DNA of 64,000 bases. Source: Candidatus Epulonipiscium sp. (GTDB lineage Bacteria > Bacillota > Clostridia > Lachnospirales > Defluviitaleaceae). The notes under the pieces were generated by a model. It was given only the letters and a program-made list of their open reading frames with translations. It ran no database searches and was not told the DNA's origin. Within the stretch, counting starts at the first letter, position 1; each line of letters opens with the position of its first letter. A program made the translations under genes and the position numbers. The stretch covers positions 142,546 through 206,545 of the forward strand of contig JAAYQR010000027.1 of NCBI GenBank assembly GCA_012519205.1, read 5' to 3'. Below, piece by piece: positions 16,377 to 25,124 of the stretch.

Positions 16377-17234
16377 ATGAAGAAAATACTCATTACAGGA
16401 GCTAATAGCTACATAGGGACAAGCTTAGAAAAATGGCTAGGTAGATATCCTGATGAATACCAGATAGATACCGTTGATATGATGGGAGATTCATGGAAGG
16501 GTAAAGACTTTTCAGGGTACGATGTGGTGTTTCATGTGGCTGGGATAGCCCATGTGTCATCAGATCCTAAGATGGAAGAACTATATTATAGAGTTAATAG
16601 AGATTTAACAATAGAAACTGCCAAGAAGGCTAAAGCAGAAGGTGTAAGGCAGTTCATTTTTATGAGTAGTATCATTGTTTATGGTGATAGCAGCAGTAGC
16701 AAGAGAATTATTGATAAAAACACAGTCCCTACGCCAAGTAACTTCTATGGAAACAGTAAGCTACAAGCAGAAGAGGGAATCAAACATTTAAAGTCAGATA
16801 TCTTTAAGATTATAGTTTTGAGACCACCTATGATTTATGGAAAAGGGTCTAGAGGCAATTATCTAAGGCTTTCTAACATGGCTAAGAAGATACCAGTATT
16901 TCCTGACATTGATAATGAACGCAGTATGCTTCATATAGATAATCTTTGTGAGTTTATTAAGTTGATGATAGATAATAAAGAGAGTGGATTGTTCTTTCCA
17001 CAGAATAAGGAATATGTAAGGACAAGCGAAATGGTTAGATTGATTGCAGAAGTGCATGGAAAAAGGATTGTTTTGACGAAGGTATTTAATCCGATTTTGA
17101 GATTGATGTTTGGAATTGATGTTGTTAATAAGGTATTTGGAAATTTGGTTTATGAGAAGTCTATGAGTGACTATGATAAAGCAGATTATAGAATAAGGAG
17201 TTTTAAACAATCGATTGAGTTGACAGAGAGATAA
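16377..17234 (+). CDS. NAD-dependent nucleotide-sugar epimerase/dehydratase (extended SDR)
   Basis: A 285-residue Rossmann-fold enzyme. The cofactor loop is GANSYIGTSLE (about 8-18), the catalytic serine is in MSSIIVYGDS, and the YxxxK pair is in FYGNSK. An LRPPMIYGKGSRGN segment follows, as in UDP-sugar epimerases. The substrate is not readable from sequence. It is somewhat shorter than GalE, which is encoded separately at 36060. It probably supplies a sugar for the glycosyltransferases downstream. Confidence 0.82.
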   Translation: MKKILITGANSYIGTSLEKWLGRYPDEYQIDTVDMMGDSWKGKDFSGYDVVFHVAGIAHVSSDPKMEELYYRVNRDLTIETAKKAKAEGVRQFIFMSSIIVYGDSSSSKRIIDKNTVPTPSNFYGNSKLQAEEGIKHLKSDIFKIIVLRPPMIYGKGSRGNYLRLSNMAKKIPVFPDIDNERSMLHIDNLCEFIKLMIDNKESGLFFPQNKEYVRTSEMVRLIAEVHGKRIVLTKVFNPILRLMFGIDVVNKVFGNLVYEKSMSDYDKADYRIRSFKQSIELTER

Positions 17235-17254
17235 TTAAGAAGGGTGAGTTAGAA

Positions 17255-18085
17255 ATGGAAAAAATAAAATATAGTGTTCTGATGTCTATATATAATAAGG
17301 AACAGTTGGAATTTTTCATTAAGAGTGTTGAAAGTATGCTTAGACAAACAATTAAACCGGATGAAATTGTGATTGTAAAAGATGGACCGCTAACTGCAGA
17401 GTTGGATCAGGCAATTAATCGGTATAAAAAACAAAATCCAGAACTTTTTACGATTGTTCCTTTAGAAAAGAATCTAGGATTAGGTCCTGCTTTGAATGAA
17501 GGGTTGAAGAAATGTAGAAATGAGTTAGTAGCTAGAATGGATACTGATGATATTTCATTAGAAAATAGATGTGAATTACAACTTAAGGAGTTTAATGAAA
17601 ATCCTGAATTATGTATTGTTGGAACGTGGACAAATGAGTTTTATGATGAGCCTTCAAATATCGTAACATCAAGAATTGTCCCAGAAAAGCATGAAGATAT
17701 AATGAAATTCTCTAGAAGGCGAAGTCCATTTAATCATCCGACAGTGATGTACAGGAAATCAGCTGTGTTGGGCTGTGGCGGTTATCAGGACGTGTTGCGA
17801 AAAGAAGACATAGACTTATTCATAAGAATGCTACATAATGACTGTCTTTCTATGAATATACCCAAACCGTTATTATTATTTAGATCGAATAAAGATAATT
17901 ATAAGAGAAGAAAAACCTGGGTTAATTGTAAAAGCTATGTTTCAGTTATTTATAGATTCTGGAAGATGGGATACTCGAGTACGCTAGACTTAGTTATAGT
18001 TGTTATAGGGCAAATAGTGATGTTTTTGTCTCCGGTATGGCTACTTAAAATCATATCAGATAAGATTTTAAGGAAGAAAAGATAA
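17255..18085 (+). CDS. Family 2 (GT-A) glycosyltransferase
   Basis: A 276-residue inverting glycosyltransferase. The N-terminus, YSVLMSIYNKEQLEFFIKSV, is followed by EIVIVKDGPLT, and the metal-binding ARMDTDDIS lies near residue 95. A C-terminal hydrophobic stretch (about 245-270) may anchor it to the membrane. It is one of several transferases that should build the lipid-linked repeat unit. Donor and acceptor are unknown. Confidence 0.88.
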   Translation: MEKIKYSVLMSIYNKEQLEFFIKSVESMLRQTIKPDEIVIVKDGPLTAELDQAINRYKKQNPELFTIVPLEKNLGLGPALNEGLKKCRNELVARMDTDDISLENRCELQLKEFNENPELCIVGTWTNEFYDEPSNIVTSRIVPEKHEDIMKFSRRRSPFNHPTVMYRKSAVLGCGGYQDVLRKEDIDLFIRMLHNDCLSMNIPKPLLLFRSNKDNYKRRKTWVNCKSYVSVIYRFWKMGYSSTLDLVIVVIGQIVMFLSPVWLLKIISDKILRKKR

Positions 18086-18135
18086 ACGTATTAATATTCA
18101 AATTAAAAGCATTTCAAGTATAAGAGGGTGGTTTA

Positions 18136-19251
18136 ATGTCTAAAATTAGAGTTTTGCACGTTGTATCGACTTTAGCAATAAGTAGCGGAGTCATGAGTTT
18201 TATTATGAATTATTATAGAAATATAGATAGAGAAAAGGTGCAATTTGACTTTATTTATTTCGTAAACAATGGAAATACATATGAAAATGAAATAAAAAAA
18301 ATGGGAGGCAAATCATATTTTCTAAAGAAACCAAGTATTAGGAGCTATAATAGTTATAGACGGTTTTTTAAAGAAAATGGACATGTCTATCATATTATTC
18401 ACCTACATGAAGTGTATTTAAATGGATTTATTCATCCTCTTGCTAAAAAGTATGGCATTAAACACCGTATTACACATAGCCATAATACAATGTATTCTGA
18501 AAACCGAATAAAAGCAATAAGAAATAAATTATTATGTATTCCCCTTAAGAAAACTTCTAATATATTTTTTGCATGTTCAGAGGATGCTGGGAAATTTTTA
18601 TATGGACAAAAGTATGTAAATTCAGGAAATGTGAAGATATTTAACAATGCAATAGATACAGAAAAATTTAGATATAATTCTAAAAAAAGAAATGAAATTC
18701 GGGGGGAGTTATGTTTAAAAGATAAGTTTGTAATAGGTCATGTTGGTAGGTTCGCTGAACAAAAAAATCACGATTACTTATTTAAAGTGTTTATTGCAAT
18801 TAAAGAAAAAAAAGCAGACTGTGTCCTAATGCTTTTAGGGGATGGTCCTTTATTTGAAAAATATAAGGTGAAGGCATCAGAACTGGGAATTGATAATTGC
18901 GTGTATTTTTTAGGTTCTAAGTCAAATATACATGATTATTACAATGCAATGGATGTTTTTGTGTTGCCATCTATTTTTGAGGGATTAGGAATTGTTCTTA
19001 TAGAGGCTCAGTGTAATGGTTTGACATGTTATGTATCTAATACAGTTCCTAATCAAGCTAAGATTTCAGATGATTATTATTGCATGAGTTTAGATGATAA
19101 AGCTGAAAAATGGGCTGATGTTATTATTGAAGGTATACCATATAATAAACGATTATACCATATGGAAACTGATACTAAAGCTAATTTTGATATTCTGAGT
19201 CAAGGAAAGAGTTTAGAAGAATTTTATCTTAATTTAAGGAGTAAAAAATGA
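18136..19251 (+). CDS. Family 4 (GT-B) glycosyltransferase
   Basis: A 371-residue retaining glycosyltransferase resembling EpsF. The N-terminal domain begins RVLHVVSTLAISSGVMSFI. The C-terminal Rossmann domain has GHVGRFAEQKNHDYLF (about 198-213) and the donor-binding FVLPSIFEGLGIVLIEAQ (about 275-292) with the E-x7-E pattern. Its stop overlaps the start of the sulfotransferase. From about here to 23990 the DNA is visibly richer in A and T than the flanks. Confidence 0.88.
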   Translation: MSKIRVLHVVSTLAISSGVMSFIMNYYRNIDREKVQFDFIYFVNNGNTYENEIKKMGGKSYFLKKPSIRSYNSYRRFFKENGHVYHIIHLHEVYLNGFIHPLAKKYGIKHRITHSHNTMYSENRIKAIRNKLLCIPLKKTSNIFFACSEDAGKFLYGQKYVNSGNVKIFNNAIDTEKFRYNSKKRNEIRGELCLKDKFVIGHVGRFAEQKNHDYLFKVFIAIKEKKADCVLMLLGDGPLFEKYKVKASELGIDNCVYFLGSKSNIHDYYNAMDVFVLPSIFEGLGIVLIEAQCNGLTCYVSNTVPNQAKISDDYYCMSLDDKAEKWADVIIEGIPYNKRLYHMETDTKANFDILSQGKSLEEFYLNLRSKK

Positions 19252-20258
19252 AAATTATCACATGTGCAGGGTATTATAGGACTGGTTCAAGTGCTATTAG
19301 TGATTTTTTTAGTGAATTTGAAAACTGTAAATCACTCGGAGACTTTGAAGTTAGATTTTTGCAAGACCCGGATGGAATTTCAGATTTAGAATACAATCTT
19401 ATAGAAAACAATCATAGACATAACACGAGTCATGCTATAAAGAGATATAAAAAACTTGTTAATTTTCTTAATGGAACCTGGTATGCTCCTAGATATAGAA
19501 AGTATTTTGGTAATATGTTTATGAAATGTTCGTTGGAATATATTGATAAGATAACAGAATTACAATGTAAATCGTGGTGGCATAGAGATCAGATAGATAG
19601 GGGTTCTTGGTTTTATTTTTTTGATAGAGTATATGCTCAGTTTGTTGGGGTTTTTCAAAAGGAGCGTTTTAATATATCCATGCTTCAAAATGAGTCGGCT
19701 TACTTTACACACATTACAAAAGAAGAATTTTATAAGTATACAAGGCAATACCTACAAGAGATATTTAATTATGCGAATGAAAATGATGATGATTATATGA
19801 TGATAGATCAACTTGTCCCACCTTCTAACATTAATAGATATTTAAACTATTTTGATGATATAAAAGTAATATCAGTTGAAAGAGACCCACGAGACCTTTA
19901 TGTGTTAGAAAAAGTAAAATATAGATGGGGTATTATTCCTTATAAAGATGTTGAAACCTTTTGTGAGTGGTATAGAATTACAAGGACACATCGAAAATAC
20001 GAGAAAGATGATACTAATAAAGTAGTACGAATTTATTTTGAAGATTTGATTTATCGTTATGAAGAAACTAGTAACATGTTAATTAATTTTATTGGTTTAA
20101 AAAAAGAAAATCATACCTTAAAAAAAGAATTTTTTAATCCTGAGATATCGATAAAAAACACTAGGGTTTATCTTACATATCCTGAACTAAAAGCAGATGT
20201 TGAGTATATAGAAAAACATCTTGAAGAATATTTGTATGGTTTGCCTAGTAAGGATTAG
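19248..20258 (+). CDS. Sulfotransferase-family protein
   Basis: A 336-residue protein with the two landmarks of PAPS-dependent sulfotransferases. An N-terminal phosphosulfate loop is seen as CAGYYRTGSSAISDFF (about 5-20). A central ISVERDPRDLYVLEK segment matches the 3'-phosphate binding strand and helix. Such enzymes sulfate sugar hydroxyls. The ATG overlaps the end of the GT4 gene. If active, the polymer would carry sulfate as well as a phosphonate. No PAPS synthesis genes are in the window. Confidence 0.78.
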   Translation: MKIITCAGYYRTGSSAISDFFSEFENCKSLGDFEVRFLQDPDGISDLEYNLIENNHRHNTSHAIKRYKKLVNFLNGTWYAPRYRKYFGNMFMKCSLEYIDKITELQCKSWWHRDQIDRGSWFYFFDRVYAQFVGVFQKERFNISMLQNESAYFTHITKEEFYKYTRQYLQEIFNYANENDDDYMMIDQLVPPSNINRYLNYFDDIKVISVERDPRDLYVLEKVKYRWGIIPYKDVETFCEWYRITRTHRKYEKDDTNKVVRIYFEDLIYRYEETSNMLINFIGLKKENHTLKKEFFNPEISIKNTRVYLTYPELKADVEYIEKHLEEYLYGLPSKD

Positions 20259-20266
20259 GTGATTGT

Positions 20267-21385
20267 ATGTGGTTATACTATTTTTTAGCAATATATATAC
20301 TATCATGTGCAATTTTTATCTTTTCAATAAGTAATATGAAAAAAGGGCGATATGTATATATTGTATTGACTATGGGTTTGTTTGCTATTCTTACTATGTT
20401 TAGATCTGAACAAGTTGGAAATGATACACAAGCTTACATTAGACTTTTTAACTCTATATCGTCAGGTGTGGAGATGTCATTTTATGCGAAAAGATATGAG
20501 ATTGGATTTTTATATTTAAACAAAGTGTTAAGTCTAATATCAAACAATTATCAAATTATCTTTGTTGTTTCAGGAGCATATATTTATTTTGCATATGGAA
20601 GATTAATATATAAGCATTCTAATATGGTTTGGTTAAGTGTGTTTTTGTTCTTTACAATGAGAAACTTTGATTTATCTATGAGTGGAATTAGACAGATGTT
20701 GGCGTTGGCTACTGTATCAATAAGTTATGAATATATAGTAGATAAAAAACCATTTAAATTTTTATGTACCGTTTTATTAGCTACATCATTTCACACTGTT
20801 TCTATTATATTTTTCTTAGCATATCCTTTATCAAAGTTTAAGCTTACAAAAAGATTTCTTTTTACAGTTATGGTCACATCTGCTGGTATATATATTTTAT
20901 TTATTCCAATATTAAAAGTTGCGTTATCAATATTTCCAAGATATAGTTACTATTTAAATGGAACCTATTTAGATGGAGAAGCGCGGATTGCCACGATAAT
21001 TTCTTTGACAATTACTGCACTTATGTTAATTATATCAGAAATATTAAATCATAGATTTGTATATAAAAACAACTCTTTGAGAAGATATACGATTATTTCA
21101 CATAAAACAGGGGAGGATGATGTGCAAGCTGTCTTTCTATTGATTGCATATGCATTTTTACTTATTTCTTTAAGGGGAACTATTCTTAGTAGATTTACAA
21201 ACATTTACAGCATCTTCGCTATAATTTATTATCCAAATGCTATTGCAAAAATGAAAAACAATAAAGGGAAATTACTAATTATTTTCATTACAGTAGTTAT
21301 ATTTTTTTGCTACTCTACAATGATAAATTTACTTAGGCCGGAGTGGCAGAGCACATATCCGTATTTGTTTTATTGGAACAAATAA
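20267..21385 (+). CDS. EpsG-family polysaccharide polymerase
   Basis: A 372-residue integral membrane protein with roughly ten transmembrane helices. It has the EpsG family signature FRSEQVGNDTQAYIRLF near residue 47 and the conserved FFTMRNFDLSMSGIRQMLA near residue 130. The family is thought to polymerise lipid-linked repeat units outside the membrane (Wzy-like). It follows the sulfotransferase by eight bases. Confidence 0.85.
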   Translation: MWLYYFLAIYILSCAIFIFSISNMKKGRYVYIVLTMGLFAILTMFRSEQVGNDTQAYIRLFNSISSGVEMSFYAKRYEIGFLYLNKVLSLISNNYQIIFVVSGAYIYFAYGRLIYKHSNMVWLSVFLFFTMRNFDLSMSGIRQMLALATVSISYEYIVDKKPFKFLCTVLLATSFHTVSIIFFLAYPLSKFKLTKRFLFTVMVTSAGIYILFIPILKVALSIFPRYSYYLNGTYLDGEARIATIISLTITALMLIISEILNHRFVYKNNSLRRYTIISHKTGEDDVQAVFLLIAYAFLLISLRGTILSRFTNIYSIFAIIYYPNAIAKMKNNKGKLLIIFITVVIFFCYSTMINLLRPEWQSTYPYLFYWNK

Positions 21386-21400
21386 AGGGGGTTATTAATA

Positions 21401-22597
21401 ATGGATATATTAAAGAAGTTTAGACTAATTATTAAATTTATACTTTTTAATTCAATGAGTTTATTGAATTTTATTATACCTAAAAAAGAAAATAATATAT
21501 TTTTCAGTGATATTTCGAGTGTGCGTGAAAATCAATATGTTTTATATAAATATATGGTGGATAACCATTATTATAAACAATATACAATAGTATATTATAC
21601 GCGAAATAAGAATTTAATAGAGGAATATTTAGGAGAGAATACAAAGATTATTAGCAATTTTTTCTTAGGCTTTTATTATAGGATTACATCAAAATTTGTA
21701 TTATATGCATTTGGTGGCAATCGTTTTGATTGTATAGTGCCTAAAAATCAAAAGGTAATAAATTTATGGCATGGATTTGGATTAAAAAAAATAGGATACT
21801 GCATTAATAAAAAAGATTTTTATAATGCTGCATCTTGTTTTAGTAATGTCATAATCTCATCAAAGTATTTTGCAGAAATGGTTACAAAGAGTTATGATTG
21901 TAAGGAAACACAATTAATTGTAGCAGGGTCACCTAAAAATGACTATTTATTTAATTCGGATATTGACGCAGTATCTGAATTAGGTATCAATAAAAAAGAA
22001 TATAAGAATATAATAATATTTTTGCCTACATATAGAAATTCAGATAGGTTAGGGTTTAATGGGCATAAAAGTAATTTTCCGCTATTGACTATTGACAATA
22101 TTCAAGACCTAGATAATTATCTGTACATGGAGGAGTGTTTATTAATTATTAAACTACATCATACTGCTAAATTAGATACAAATATAGAAATTACTAATAA
22201 TAAGTATAACAACATTATTTTTATTGATAATATAGATTTGGATAGAAAAGGAATACCCTTTTATACCTTGTTGGGACAAATGGATGCATTATTAACAGAT
22301 TATTCGTCTGTCTATCAAGATTTCTTGTTAATAAATAAACCAATAGGATTTGTAGTTGATGATATAGATGAGTACAGTAAAGTTAGAGGATTTAATGTTT
22401 CGAATCCTTTAGAGGTTATGCCTGGACATAAAGTATTCAATATGGATAATCTGAAAAATTTTATAAGTGATGTAATACAGGGAAATGATAATTATACTGA
22501 TGCAAGGAAAACAATTAATGATTTAGTAAATCATTATCAGGATGGTAAAAATTGCGAGAGACTACTACGGTTTTTAGGGATTACACTATATGAATAA
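21401..22597 (+). CDS. CDP-glycerol glycerophosphotransferase family protein (TagB/TagF-like)
   Basis: A 398-residue GT-B-like enzyme of the CDP-glycerol:glycerophosphotransferase family. Diagnostic motifs are INLWHGFGLKKIGY (about 126-139), VAGSPKNDYL, ILPTY-like IFLPTYRNSD, and DALLTDYSSVYQDFLL (about 300-315). Characterised members move glycerol- or ribitol-phosphate from a CDP donor. Because the locus also encodes phosphonate cytidylyltransferases, a CMP-hydroxyethylphosphonate donor is an attractive alternative, but this is inference. It ends just inside the flippase gene. Confidence 0.85.
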   Translation: MDILKKFRLIIKFILFNSMSLLNFIIPKKENNIFFSDISSVRENQYVLYKYMVDNHYYKQYTIVYYTRNKNLIEEYLGENTKIISNFFLGFYYRITSKFVLYAFGGNRFDCIVPKNQKVINLWHGFGLKKIGYCINKKDFYNAASCFSNVIISSKYFAEMVTKSYDCKETQLIVAGSPKNDYLFNSDIDAVSELGINKKEYKNIIIFLPTYRNSDRLGFNGHKSNFPLLTIDNIQDLDNYLYMEECLLIIKLHHTAKLDTNIEITNNKYNNIIFIDNIDLDRKGIPFYTLLGQMDALLTDYSSVYQDFLLINKPIGFVVDDIDEYSKVRGFNVSNPLEVMPGHKVFNMDNLKNFISDVIQGNDNYTDARKTINDLVNHYQDGKNCERLLRFLGITLYE

Positions 22598-23987
22598 TAA
22601 CAAATACAAAACTCTTTTATCTAATACTGTAGTATTTGCTATAGGAAATATTTTGGTTAAACTAGTGTCTTTCTTTTTAATGCCCCTGTATACTTCGCAA
22701 CTAACGGTAGAACAATATGGTATTGCAGAGCTTTTAAATAGTTCAATACAGATTATATTACCTGTAGCTACATTATGTGTTATAGATGCTTTATTTCGTT
22801 TTTCTATTGACGAAGATGCAGAACATGAAAAAATGATGTCTACATCCATTAACTTGATTATGAAAAGTTTTATTATAGTATTGGTAGTATGTATTGTTTT
22901 TTATTTATTTAGTGGCTACCAATATACAGCTTACTTTTATTTGTTGTTCGTTGCAACAACGCTTCATAAGCTGTTTTCACAATTTGCCAGGGGGATAGGG
23001 CATATTAAACGTTTTGTAGCAAGTGGTGTTATTAATACTTTAACATTAGTTGTTATGAATGTTATTCTACTTGTAGTATTTAATGGTGGAGTTGGGTCTT
23101 ATCTTATCTCATTAATAATATCATTTTTTGTTGCGGCTATGTTCTCTTTTTTCGCATCAAAAGAATATTTATATATTAATATAAAAGCTATTGATAAGAA
23201 GTTACTAAAAAAGATGTTGCTATTTAGTATACCTAATATCCCCAATATGCTTTCTTGGTGGGTTAATAATATTTCTAGTCGTTATGTTATAATGTTCTTT
23301 TGTGGTGCAGGAATGGCAGGTATGTTTACCGCTGCTACTAAGATACCATCTATGATTAATCTATTTGTATTAATATTCCAACAAGCATGGCAGTACTCTA
23401 CAGCAAAAGAAATACAAAATGATGACAGTAAGGTTTTCTTTTCAAGGGTACTGACATATTATTCAGGATTTGTATTTCTAATCTGTTCCGCATTAATAAT
23501 ATTAATACCATATTTAGCCAGACTTATTTTGCAAGGTGATTTTTATGTTGCATGGAAATATGTACCGTTATTACTAGTAGCTGCAACTCTAGGAGCTTTT
23601 TCGACATACTTTGGAACTTTTTATATCGCTATAAAAAATAATATTATGGCAATGACTTCAACAGGTATAGGTGCGACTATAAATATTGTCTTAAATCTTA
23701 TTTTGGTTCCTTTTATTGGTGTATATGGTGCATTGATTTCTAGTGTTGTTGGTTATCTAATTATAACAATAATTAGAATGATTGATACTAGAAAACACAT
23801 ATCGCTTAACATTAACTATAAATTTTTCTTTATCAGATTCGCTCTTTTATTAACTCAATCAATAATTCTGACTGCAGAGATTCCCTTTGCCAAAACTTTT
23901 ACACTTATATGTTTTATTATTATGATTATAATTCATTTAAATCTAATAGGTATTATCATAAAAAAGATATACAATATTATAAACTAG
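22590..23987 (+). CDS. Wzx-type polysaccharide flippase
   Basis: A 465-residue membrane protein of the MOP/MATE-like polysaccharide transporter family, with about 12-14 transmembrane helices. The N-terminus is typical: NTVVFAIGNILVKLVSFFLM followed by PLYTSQLTVEQYG. It should flip lipid-linked repeat units to the outer face. Its ATG lies within the last codons of the TagF-like gene. Confidence 0.9.
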   Translation: MNNNKYKTLLSNTVVFAIGNILVKLVSFFLMPLYTSQLTVEQYGIAELLNSSIQIILPVATLCVIDALFRFSIDEDAEHEKMMSTSINLIMKSFIIVLVVCIVFYLFSGYQYTAYFYLLFVATTLHKLFSQFARGIGHIKRFVASGVINTLTLVVMNVILLVVFNGGVGSYLISLIISFFVAAMFSFFASKEYLYINIKAIDKKLLKKMLLFSIPNIPNMLSWWVNNISSRYVIMFFCGAGMAGMFTAATKIPSMINLFVLIFQQAWQYSTAKEIQNDDSKVFFSRVLTYYSGFVFLICSALIILIPYLARLILQGDFYVAWKYVPLLLVAATLGAFSTYFGTFYIAIKNNIMAMTSTGIGATINIVLNLILVPFIGVYGALISSVVGYLIITIIRMIDTRKHISLNINYKFFFIRFALLLTQSIILTAEIPFAKTFTLICFIIMIIIHLNLIGIIIKKIYNIIN

Positions 23988-23999
23988 GGGGTATATTAA

Positions 24000-25124
24000 A
24001 TGATTGAAGTGGAAGCTTTTTTAAAAGTTTTAAAAAGTAGCTTTTTCGCAGGAGTCCCAGACTCCCAGCTTAAGCCACTATGTGACTATTTAATGAATAC
24101 ATATGGCATATCCAAAAACCATATCATTGCTATGAATGAAGGAAATGCTGTAGCCTTAGCAGCTGGTTATCATTTATCCACTGGTAAAATTCCATGTGTT
24201 TATCTTCAAAACAGTGGATTAGGAAACATCATTAATCCAGTTGCCTCATTGCTAAACGATAAGGTATATGGCATACCATGTGTTTTTGTAATCGGTTGGA
24301 GAGGTGAACCTGATGTTCATGATGAACCCCAACATGTATTTCAAGGCGAGATTACATTAAAGACATTAGAAACTGTGAATATTGAATATTTAGTCCTAGA
24401 TAAAAATACAACAGAACTACAGTTAGAAAATAAAATAGATGACTTTAAAATGCTACTTGACCAAGGTAAAAGTGTAGCTTTTGTAGTTAAAAAGGGCGGA
24501 TTGACCTATGACCAAAGTCTGGAATATAAGAATTCTAACACTGAACTACGTGAAGAGCTTATTGATACGATTATAGAAGCAGCTAACGAAGATATTATTG
24601 TTTCAACAACAGGTAAAACATCTAGGGAAGTATTTGAGATTAGAGAAAAGAACAAACAATCTCATCAATACGATTTTCTAACAGTAGGTAGTATGGGACA
24701 TAGTTCAACGATTGCATTAGGTATAGCTTTAAACAAACCTAATACAAAAATATGGTGCATCGATGGTGATGGTGCCGCATTAATGCATATGGGGGCTATG
24801 GCACTAATAGGAGCTAAATCTCCCCAAAACTATATTCATGTATTGATTAATAACGGAGCACATGAATCTGTAGGAGGACAACCAACGGTTGCAGACCATG
24901 TTAACTTTGGACCAATTGCTTTAGGGTGTGGTTACAAAGCTGTATATAAAGCGAATGATAAGCAAGAGTTAAAATCCATATTAAATAAGATTAACAATCA
25001 ACCAGGACCAATACTTATTGAAGTAAAGTCTGCGATAGGCTCTAGAGATAACCTTGGTAGGCCTACCACAACACCAATTGAAAATAAGATAGCCTTTATG
25101 GATTATCTAAAGGGGTGCGATTAG
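24000..25124 (+). CDS. ppd: Phosphonopyruvate decarboxylase
   Basis: A 374-residue thiamine-diphosphate enzyme that converts phosphonopyruvate to phosphonoacetaldehyde, pulling forward the unfavourable PEP mutase reaction. It shows FFAGVPDSQLKPLCDYL at the N-terminus, the catalytic-type glutamate in AMNEGNAVALAAGYH (about 43-57), and a ThDP-binding segment GDGAALMHMGAMA (about 256-268) ending at INNGAHESVGGQP. The start follows AGGGGGTATATTAA. The stop abuts the ATG of the PEP mutase fusion, so the two are co-translated. Confidence 0.93.
   Translation: MIEVEAFLKVLKSSFFAGVPDSQLKPLCDYLMNTYGISKNHIIAMNEGNAVALAAGYHLSTGKIPCVYLQNSGLGNIINPVASLLNDKVYGIPCVFVIGWRGEPDVHDEPQHVFQGEITLKTLETVNIEYLVLDKNTTELQLENKIDDFKMLLDQGKSVAFVVKKGGLTYDQSLEYKNSNTELREELIDTIIEAANEDIIVSTTGKTSREVFEIREKNKQSHQYDFLTVGSMGHSSTIALGIALNKPNTKIWCIDGDGAALMHMGAMALIGAKSPQNYIHVLINNGAHESVGGQPTVADHVNFGPIALGCGYKAVYKANDKQELKSILNKINNQPGPILIEVKSAIGSRDNLGRPTTTPIENKIAFMDYLKGCD

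Noticed and set aside
16863..17210. Minus-strand open frame of 115 codons
   Set aside because: Antisense shadow of the epimerase gene, whose conserved motifs are on the plus strand.
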